NCBI GenBank assembly: GCA_947169885.1
Contig: CAMVRM010000027.1
Span: 1 to 42,963 of the forward strand
Length of the DNA: 42,963 bases
DNA from: an uncultured Ruminococcus sp.
Lineage (GTDB): Bacteria; Bacillota; Clostridia; Oscillospirales; Ruminococcaceae
Direction: 5' to 3'
Shown: positions 7,384 to 13,621 of the stretch, piece by piece
Numbering within the stretch: the first letter of the stretch is position 1
Layout of the letters: the number at the start of each line of letters is the position of its first letter
Translations under genes and position numbers: made by a program
The notes under the pieces: generated by a model
Database searches by the model: none
What the model was told of the DNA's origin: nothing
Seen by the model: only the letters and a program-made list of their open reading frames with translations

Positions 7384-8583
7384 TTAATAAGGCTCTATAA
7401 AAATATTACCCATACCATCCATCAGATAACGGTTGCTGTTACTGTAATTGTTCTTAATGTTATCAGTAAGGGTCTGGCAGAACTCCTCATAGCTGCCGCA
7501 GCCGAGTTTATCTTCGAGCATGAGCCAGTTATCTCCGGTCTCAAGGGCATTCGGGATATTCTGCCTGGTGAGCTGATATACCCGCTGTTTTTCAAACGGG
7601 CTTATTTCGGGCGAGGCTGAAAAGATACCGCTGCGGATATGTGAAAGAAAAAGTTTATCCTCAGAAATATCAATGAGAAGGCTCTCATGCTCTTTTAACG
7701 GACTCACAAATCCTCCCGTAAGAAAAGAGCTGTGAAGCTGATAGTATTTCAGTATCCTTGCATGGTAAAACGCCAGCAGGCTTAGCATCTCCATCAGAAA
7801 ACCGCTGTTTGCTTCGTTCTTGACCGTCTCGTCACGCAGCCTGATCAGGAATGCATACGAATCATTTAAGTATGTCCTTGCATCGTCCAGCTTTCTATAA
7901 CGGTCACTGTCTGAGTAAATGGAATATGAATATGTGATTTCAAAGAATTCGAGCAGATGGATTGCCCTTTGCTGGAGTGAGTTGAACTGCTGCTTCAGTT
8001 CAGCCATTGTAGTGCTGTTCAGCTGATCGAGGATCATATCTATCCTTGTGCTGATATTATTGAGCTTTTTATTGGTCATATAAAAACCGCCCACAGTTAC
8101 CGCACAGTTGAGTACACCGACTGCAAGACACGCTCCTGAAAGCATCTGTACGCTGTTCAGGGTCTTCATCATAGCCTGACTGTTTGAAAGCATTGTATCC
8201 AGCTTTCCATCCATTTGGCTGAGGGTCTCAGACATATCTCCGACCATATCAGTAAGGTTGTCCAGCTTTTTATTTGCCTGTTTTACGCCCTTCTGAATAA
8301 ATGCGCACTGAACATTGCCGACTAATGACGAGACAACGTTTATCCCTCCCATGATCGGGTCAACTGCGATTTCGCCGGCTTTTGAGAGCAGAGTTTTTGC
8401 TGCCTGCTTTGAAAGGTTTTTCACGGCGATATTCACAGCACTTTCTTTTACGGGCACAGCAAGTGCCTTGATCGTGCCGTCCAATAATCTGACACCACCG
8501 CTCGATATAAACGCTTCGCCCGCATTCACGAGCTCCATCGCCTCTTTTGGCACCATAAAAAGCATTGGTACAGAACCTGACAT
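7384..8583 (-). CDS. Helical membrane-associated protein (unknown), second gene of operon
   Basis: The 399-residue product is almost entirely helical. A coiled-coil-like stretch (~100-140, LDNLTDMVGDMSETLSQMDG) is followed by one hydrophobic segment (~145-169, LSGACLAVGVLNCAVTVGGF) and a second coiled coil (~172-210). The C-terminal ~190 residues have no motif I know. Coiled coil, single membrane helix, coiled coil resembles the layout of membrane-active effectors such as helical pore formers, but this is only a shape comparison. It starts 3 nt after the stop of the zinc-ribbon gene, with its own GGGAGG, so the two are co-translated. AT-rich and surrounded by mobile-element debris; a defence or toxin role is possible but unproven. 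Confidence 0.5.
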   Translation of the reverse strand: MSGSVPMLFMVPKEAMELVNAGEAFISSGGVRLLDGTIKALAVPVKESAVNIAVKNLSKQAAKTLLSKAGEIAVDPIMGGINVVSSLVGNVQCAFIQKGVKQANKKLDNLTDMVGDMSETLSQMDGKLDTMLSNSQAMMKTLNSVQMLSGACLAVGVLNCAVTVGGFYMTNKKLNNISTRIDMILDQLNSTTMAELKQQFNSLQQRAIHLLEFFEITYSYSIYSDSDRYRKLDDARTYLNDSYAFLIRLRDETVKNEANSGFLMEMLSLLAFYHARILKYYQLHSSFLTGGFVSPLKEHESLLIDISEDKLFLSHIRSGIFSASPEISPFEKQRVYQLTRQNIPNALETGDNWLMLEDKLGCGSYEEFCQTLTDNIKNNYSNSNRYLMDGMGNIFIEPY

Positions 8584-8586
8584 AAT

Positions 8587-9450
8587 TTATACCTCCCATA
8601 ATTTTGCCTGCTTTGCAGTGTAGTATGTTGAAGATAGAGCCTTAAAGAAATATAGCTCACGAGCTGCTGCCGCATAATGCTTGTTTCGAGACCAGAAATT
8701 GTCAGAAAACTTGCAATACTTTGTAAAAAATCTTAAAAATTTAGTATATTGTTTTGCATCTTCGAGATCATTATCATTTAATGATTTCATCCATCTGTTT
8801 GCTTTGGTGAAAAAAATTATTTCAGAAGGTTTAGGGATAAACATAAATAAGCTGTTATCACATAGCTTTCTGCTCAGTTCTTTGAAATTATAATACTTTT
8901 CTATTGCATCAAGATCGGGCTCGTCAACTATCAGCCGAACTGTACTTGTCTCATCTGTAAGCGCAACAGAGTTCATGATAGTAAGCATATTGAACATTAC
9001 TGTAAACAGTATCTCCATATCGAGAGAGCCGCCGGCTAATGAATTGTATAGTTTTAACGTAGCATCGTAGAATTCTTTTAGTTCCGGGTCAACAGTTCTG
9101 TTCAAAAACAGCTTATCTTCTCTGATAAAGAATTTCACACAAAAACAGAGATATTTGCCATTTTTATAATCTTCTGTCTCAGGAGTATATATTTTTTCTA
9201 GTTTTATATATATATCCTCGAATGAATGTCGGTATTCTTCAAAGATTTTTTCAAATTCATCATTTTCAGACCGTCTGAGTTCATCAATAATTGTTTTATC
9301 TATCAAACAATTATATAGATTGTCGCAAGTCTGAAACACGTTGTCACAATCAAAACAAGAATTCTCAAATCCGGTTTCTCCGCCGTTTGCGATATATATA
9401 TCATCATAGAGATACCTGCAATAAGGGCATTCATATTTTTTGTCGGACAT
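8587..9450 (-). CDS. Zinc-ribbon helical protein (unknown), first gene of operon
   Basis: The 287-residue product begins with a zinc ribbon, C8-P-Y-C11 and C32-F-D-C35, followed by about 240 residues of mostly helical sequence. No catalytic motif is visible. It is the promoter-proximal gene of a two-gene operon: TTGACA (9542-9547), 17 bp, TATACT (9519-9524) lies upstream, AAGGAAG precedes the ATG at 9450, and the next gene begins 3 nt after its stop. Zinc-ribbon proteins commonly act as adaptors for nucleic acid or protein partners. Its fixed pairing with a membrane-type protein suggests a sensor/adaptor plus effector. I do not recognise the family. Confidence 0.5.
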   Translation of the reverse strand: MSDKKYECPYCRYLYDDIYIANGGETGFENSCFDCDNVFQTCDNLYNCLIDKTIIDELRRSENDEFEKIFEEYRHSFEDIYIKLEKIYTPETEDYKNGKYLCFCVKFFIREDKLFLNRTVDPELKEFYDATLKLYNSLAGGSLDMEILFTVMFNMLTIMNSVALTDETSTVRLIVDEPDLDAIEKYYNFKELSRKLCDNSLFMFIPKPSEIIFFTKANRWMKSLNDNDLEDAKQYTKFLRFFTKYCKFSDNFWSRNKHYAAAARELYFFKALSSTYYTAKQAKLWEV

Positions 9451-9518
9451 ACTGTCACTTCCTTTGTTTTCTCTGTATAGTCTCGATAACCTTGCTCGGA
9501 GTATTTGCTTATATATTT

Positions 9519-9547
9519 AGTATATATTATAGAACTTGGTTTGTCAA
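9519..9547 (-). promoter_or_regulatory. Promoter of the zinc-ribbon/helical-protein operon
   Basis: On the minus strand a perfect TTGACA (9542-9547) is spaced 17 bp from TATACT (9519-9524), about 70 bp before the start codon. Confidence 0.7.
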
Positions 9548-9811
9548 TAGTTGTTTAATATTTTCTTGGAAATCAGCAGAAAATATAGATTTTGCACAAA
9601 ATGACAATTCTTAGAGTGACTGTCGATTTCCGTTTAAATACAATCTTTTTTCAGAAATCGAGTATCCGGCTACTAAAAGTTACGCTAAACGTCATATTTG
9701 TTATGTACAATCAGTCATTATAACGAACAAGAAGGTTAAATTGTGCCAACATTTTATTCACGTTCAGAAAACAAGAATGGAGAAAAAACTCTGTGGAAAC
9801 ACCTTGTCTTG

Positions 9812-10122
9812 TTATTTGTCAGGTATTCTTCCCAACTTTCATGCAAGCACCTCATCCTCTGTCCTCAGCACACAGTCATCATCATTTCCACCGAACAATT
9901 CTCAACCGGAATACCAGACACTCTTGCTGTCTATTACTGCAAAGCTGTTCCTCAATTTGTTTTTGACAGTATGATTTATCTCGTGAATGTTTAACAGGCA
10001 TTTGATTCTGGTATTGTATGTGCTGTCTGATTTTTTGTAATGACAGCTAAGTCAACACCTTTAGGATGCAGTTCCTCCGCTGTTCCTATATACTTATTCA
10101 TTCGCACTCTTGTGAGCAACTC
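9812..10122 (-). pseudogene. Decayed phospholipase D-like domain gene
   Basis: Read on the minus strand the segment is protein-like but broken. A first frame reads MNKYIGTAEELHPKGVDLAV then ITKNQ. After a shift, another frame reads LNIHEINHTVKNKLRNSFAV, then IDSKSVWYSG, stop, ELFGGNDDDCVLRTEDEVLA, stop. The pattern of a KGVD-x-x-VIT strand, then FAVID-x-K-x-VWY-x-G, then a D-D-C-x-x-R-x-E-D tail, is that of PLD-type domains in DNA-repair or restriction helicases, where the motif normally has HxK before FAVID. With at least one frameshift and two stops it cannot be functional. The rest of the parent gene is missing. Confidence 0.6.
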
Positions 10123-10244
10123 TCTTTATCGTCAGATTATGACTTTATCTTTTATTTCACGCACGATAATTAATTGAGCCATTCATGCCTTATCATATAT
10201 TGTGCGAGGATTTACAAATATTCAAAATACGTAATTTTATTATG

Positions 10245-10332
10245 ATTTTATTAGAATTTTCGCGATTTTATTAGACTGGATAGTATTTTATCGGATTTTT
10301 TTCTTGACAAATTCTAATAAAATGTGTATAAT
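10245..10332 (+). promoter_or_regulatory. Promoter and triple operator of the AlbA_2 gene
   Basis: TTGACA (10304-10309), 17 bp, TATAAT (10327-10332) is a consensus sigma-A promoter. The motif ATTTTATTAGA occurs at 10245-10255 and 10265-10275. It occurs inverted as TTCTAATAAAAT at 10312-10323, inside the promoter spacer. This is typical of operator binding by a multimeric repressor. Confidence 0.7.
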
Positions 10333-10353
10333 AATATTAAGGAGGCGATCATA

Positions 10354-11787
10354 ATGCTTGAAAATGAACTTATTTCCTTGATACAAAAGATACAGACTAT
10401 CCGCAGCGAAACCAATAACATTGAGATAAAAGCAGCAAATAAGGGCTGTCCCAAGATCAGGGATACTCTATCTTCCTTTTCAAATCTATCGGGCGGAGGC
10501 GTGATAATCTTCGGTGTTGATGAAAATGATGACTTTAATATCTGCGGTGTGTATGATGTTGCCGATCTGATGAAAAAAGTCGAAGCGCAGTGCGTGGAAA
10601 TGACTCCTGTGATCAGACCGCTGTTTACCATTGCTTCAATTGATGGTAGAACCGTCATGTCTGCGGAAATTCAAGAAATAGACAATGCAGATAAGCCTTG
10701 CTTTTACAGCGGAGTGGGCAGAATTAAAGGCTCGTATATCCGCTCGGGAGATGCTGACAGACTTATGACCGAATACGAAGTGTACAGCTTTGAGGCGTTC
10801 AGGAAAAAGATACAAGACGAGCTTCGCACTTCCGAAAGAGCACTCCCGAAAGATATGCACACCAAAGCATTTGATCTGTATCTTGATCTGCTGAAAAGTA
10901 AAAAGCCTAACCTTGCCGAGCTTCCCGATGAAGACTTATGCCGTTTGCAAGGTTTCACCGAAGAAGGCAAGCCGACACTTGCGGGGCTCATGCTGTTTTC
11001 AAGCTATCCTCAGGCATTCTTTCCGCAGTTGAGCATTACAGCTGTTTCCATTCCCGGAACAGAAATAAGCAGCACCGGAAATGTCGGAGAGAGGTTCATA
11101 GATAATAAGCGGCTTGACGGCACGCTCGTTCAAATGCTCAACGACTCACTCACCTTCGTGAGAAAAAACATGAAGGTCGCAACGATAATCGACCCCAACA
11201 CTGGCAAGCGCACAGACAAGACCGAATACCCCGTTATAGCGATAAGAGAGCTTATCCTCAACGCGCTTATCCACCGCGATTACAGCATACACACCGATTC
11301 CGCACCTATAACCATACGAATGTATAGCGACCGATTTGAAATAGAAAATCCCGGCGGTCTTTACGGAAGAATGACTCTTGACAGGCTTGGCAAAGTATCC
11401 GCAGACACAAGAAATCCGGCCATAGCGAACGCTATGGAGATTCTTGGAGAAACAGAGAACCGTTACAGCGGGATACCTACTATTATTCATGCGATGGAAG
11501 AATATGGTCTGCCCGCACCAAAGTTTGAGAGCGACAGGGGTGTTTTCAAGGTCACTCTTTATAATCGTTCCGAAACAAAGACAGCTCTCGATCCGCACGA
11601 AGATAAAATACTCACTTTCTGTAAAACGCCTCGCAGCCGAACCGAAATAGAGCAGCTTTTCAAGGGCAGAATGACAATCGCTTATGTTATGGAAAAATAT
11701 ATCAAGCCCATGACAGAGCAAGGACTGCTTGGAATGACAATTCCCGACAAGCCAAAAAGCAAGTATCAAAAATACTATACTATCTAA
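10354..11787 (+). CDS. AlbA_2 (Schlafen-like) DNA-binding and GHKL-ATPase-like regulator
   Basis: The 477-residue product has an N-terminal AlbA_2/Schlafen-type domain (~10-125) with EIKAANKG and GGGVIIFGVDEN motifs. A central GHKL ATPase-like domain (~270-400) has RELILNALIHRDYS and FEIENPGGLYG. The C-terminal segment (~415-477) looks like a winged helix. Such proteins are often named RecG-like or putative regulators, and some families act in phage defence. ATG at 10354 was chosen because AAGGAGG lies 8 nt upstream; the frame opens at 10324, but that codon lies inside the promoter. The triple operator at its promoter suggests autoregulation. A perfect terminator follows at 11794-11828. Confidence 0.8.
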   Translation: MLENELISLIQKIQTIRSETNNIEIKAANKGCPKIRDTLSSFSNLSGGGVIIFGVDENDDFNICGVYDVADLMKKVEAQCVEMTPVIRPLFTIASIDGRTVMSAEIQEIDNADKPCFYSGVGRIKGSYIRSGDADRLMTEYEVYSFEAFRKKIQDELRTSERALPKDMHTKAFDLYLDLLKSKKPNLAELPDEDLCRLQGFTEEGKPTLAGLMLFSSYPQAFFPQLSITAVSIPGTEISSTGNVGERFIDNKRLDGTLVQMLNDSLTFVRKNMKVATIIDPNTGKRTDKTEYPVIAIRELILNALIHRDYSIHTDSAPITIRMYSDRFEIENPGGLYGRMTLDRLGKVSADTRNPAIANAMEILGETENRYSGIPTIIHAMEEYGLPAPKFESDRGVFKVTLYNRSETKTALDPHEDKILTFCKTPRSRTEIEQLFKGRMTIAYVMEKYIKPMTEQGLLGMTIPDKPKSKYQKYYTI

Positions 11788-11793
11788 TAATCA

Positions 11794-11828
11794 ACGCCAT
11801 GCAGGAGCCTCCCTGCATGGCGTCTTTT
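11794..11828. terminator. Bidirectional terminator
   Basis: A perfect 12-bp stem (ACGCCATGCAGG at 11794-11805, complement at 11812-11823) with a 6-nt loop is followed by CTTTTT. It separates the AlbA_2 gene from the convergent short SpoVT-like gene. Confidence 0.85.
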
Positions 11829-12007
11829 TATACCTTTATATGTAATCTCTCCGCAATATCCCTCATAGCGTTATAGAACGCATACTCCGGTGTCAATGTT
11901 GTCTGCAGCGGGTCGCCCTCCCGTATCCTCATAGTGCGGCGTATCTCTTTAGGTATGACCACACGTCCGAGGTCATCTATGCGTCTTACTATACCTGTTG
12001 CTTTCAT
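11828..12007 (-). CDS. Short SpoVT-like protein: AbrB domain only
   Basis: A 59-residue product whose first 34 residues are identical to SpoVT (199-732), including the whole GRVVIPKEIRRTMRIREGDPL DNA-binding segment region. The GAF domain is replaced by a 25-residue tail (QTTLTPEYAFYNAMRDIAER then LHIKV). The shared DNA (632-732 versus 11907-12007) has 3 mismatches in 101 bp. ATG at 12007 corresponds to the spoVT start; an upstream in-frame codon (12082) lies beyond the promoter and is not used here. A forespore-type promoter is retained at 12043-12072. It could be a pseudogene fragment, but with an intact promoter and AbrB dimerization it could also titrate or pair with SpoVT. Confidence 0.6.
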   Translation of the reverse strand: MKATGIVRRIDDLGRVVIPKEIRRTMRIREGDPLQTTLTPEYAFYNAMRDIAERLHIKV

Positions 12008-12072
12008 GTGTTTTTTCCTCCCAAAAAAATCTTTTGCAGGAATAGTTTGCGCAGGAAGTGACAAAATATTCA
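11907..12072. repeat. Direct repeat of the spoVT 5' region (with 632-795)
   Basis: Block 11907-12072 and block 632-795 are homologous and in the same orientation. The coding parts are 97% identical over 101 bp, the leaders have drifted with a 2-nt length difference, and the promoters differ at about 3 of 30 positions. Homology ends just upstream of the -35 box and just after codon 34. The two blocks bracket about 11.1 kb. Confidence 0.85.
12043..12072 (-). promoter_or_regulatory. Forespore sigma-factor-like promoter of the short SpoVT-like gene
   Basis: On the minus strand TGAATA (12067-12072), 17 bp, CAAACTA (12043-12049), identical in both boxes to the spoVT promoter at 766-795. Confidence 0.6.
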
Positions 12073-12380
12073 TGACGAACACGATCGTTTAAGAGCCGCA
12101 CCTCGAGATGTGTAACTTAGAACCTGTCTTCGCAAGACACGTACAGCGTCTTTATTATATCACAGTTATTATGATAGATCAATCCGGATTTTCGGGGTTT
12201 ATGATAAGAAAAAACTTATGTGAGAGGATGGTCTGTGCCGTCCTTTTCTTTTTGCAGTATCTGCAATAAATGGTTCAAGATGCAAATTACGTTCAGGGAT
12301 TTTTTGGACAAACCGCACAAATTTAACATACACGTTTTATACATATCAAATAGTTTTTTATCAAAACCCCCATAAACTGC

Positions 12381-12408
12381 TTACAGAACGAAAAAAATGT
12401 GATATAAT
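12381..12408 (+). promoter_or_regulatory. Promoter of sbcDC
   Basis: TTACAG (12381-12386), 16 bp, TATAAT (12403-12408), about 80 bp before sbcD. The rest of the gap 12073-12489 shows only a short hairpin (GTCTT/AAGAC near 12124-12138) and no gene. Confidence 0.5.
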
Positions 12409-12489
12409 AAATAAGCGGCAAACGGTAAGGGCAATGTGTCAAGCCCCTGCAAATCAGCTATTTCTTATTTTAAAAAGGAGTTCGATCTT

Positions 12490-13617
12490 ATGAAGTTTAT
12501 CCACCTTGCCGACCTGCATCTCGGCAGACGGCTTTGCGGTTATCCGCTTATTGAAGACCAGCGTGCCATACTGGAACAGATTTTGAACATCATCGGTGAG
12601 GAAAAGCCGCAGGCTGTGCTTATCGCAGGGGACGTTTATGACAAGCTTTCCCCCTCGCCCGAAGCAGTTGCTCTGTTCGACAGCTTTCTGACGGCACTTT
12701 CCGAGCAAGGGCTTAGTACATATATCATCGCAGGCAACCACGATTCCGCAGAGCGCATAGCTTTCGGCGCACGCATTCTCGACAAGGGCGGCATTTTCGT
12801 GTCCCCCGTTTATGACGGCACAACAGCGCATTTTATCATCGAAGACGAGTTCGGCGAAGTGGGGATATATCTGCTCCCGTTTATAAGAGTTTCAGACGTT
12901 CGGCGCTTTTTCCCCGACAGAGATATTCCCGACCTTGAAACAGCGGTGAGCATTGTGATAGAAAATATGAAACTTGACACTTCACGCAGGAATATCATTC
13001 TTTCACACCAGTTCGTTTCGGGCGGCTCGACCTGTGATTCCGAACGAAGCGCAGTCGGCGGCACTGACGGCATTTCTGCTGATGTCTATGATGCTTTTGA
13101 CTACGCCGCACTGGGACATCTTCACGCTCCGCAGGCAGTCGGGAGCGAAAAAGTCCGCTACGGCGGCACACCACTCAAATATTCCGCATCGGAAGCATCG
13201 CAGAAAAAGTCTGTTACCGTGTGCGAAATGGGCAGAAAGGGCGAGCCTGTTAAAGTGACATTCAGGGAACTTTCGCCGCTCCACGACCTTAAAGTTCTGC
13301 ATGACAGCTTTGATGCGCTCATGCAGGGCGGCTCTGATGATTACGTGCAGGCTGTGCTTACGGACGAAGTGCGTATTCCCGATGCGCAGAAGCGGCTGAG
13401 GGCGGTCTATAAAAACCTGCTCGGCATCACCTATGAATACGAAAAACAGTTCCGTGACATCGAGATCGACGAAGCTGAGAGCGAAAATTTCAGGAACACT
13501 TCACCGCTTGAACTGTTCGAGGATTTCTTCAAACGTGCGAACAACAAGAACATGAGCGAGGAACAGCGCAGTTTCGTGACGGAACTTATCGACAGCATAT
13601 GGACTGAGGAGGTATAA
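12490..13617 (+). CDS. sbcD: Exonuclease SbcCD, D subunit (nuclease)
   Basis: The 375-residue product is the Mre11-type calcineurin-like nuclease of the SbcCD (Mre11-Rad50) complex, which opens DNA hairpins and trims blocked double-strand ends. Phosphodiesterase motifs are in order: DLHLG (8-12), GDVYD, GNHDS, a later SHQ and GHLHAPQ. ATG at 12490 (MKFIHLADLHLG) was chosen because AAAAAGGAG lies upstream; the frame runs farther up but is not supported. Its stop is 4 nt before the sbcC start, with GAGGAGG in the 3' end of sbcD serving sbcC, so the pair is co-translated. Length is typical of the family. Confidence 0.96.
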   Translation: MKFIHLADLHLGRRLCGYPLIEDQRAILEQILNIIGEEKPQAVLIAGDVYDKLSPSPEAVALFDSFLTALSEQGLSTYIIAGNHDSAERIAFGARILDKGGIFVSPVYDGTTAHFIIEDEFGEVGIYLLPFIRVSDVRRFFPDRDIPDLETAVSIVIENMKLDTSRRNIILSHQFVSGGSTCDSERSAVGGTDGISADVYDAFDYAALGHLHAPQAVGSEKVRYGGTPLKYSASEASQKKSVTVCEMGRKGEPVKVTFRELSPLHDLKVLHDSFDALMQGGSDDYVQAVLTDEVRIPDAQKRLRAVYKNLLGITYEYEKQFRDIEIDEAESENFRNTSPLELFEDFFKRANNKNMSEEQRSFVTELIDSIWTEEV

Positions 13618-13621
13618 AAAT

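Noticed and set aside
9741-9974. A plus-strand frame of 77 codons in the gap before the AlbA_2 gene
   Set aside because: It has no ribosome site, and the opposite strand carries PLD-like fragments that explain the sequence better.
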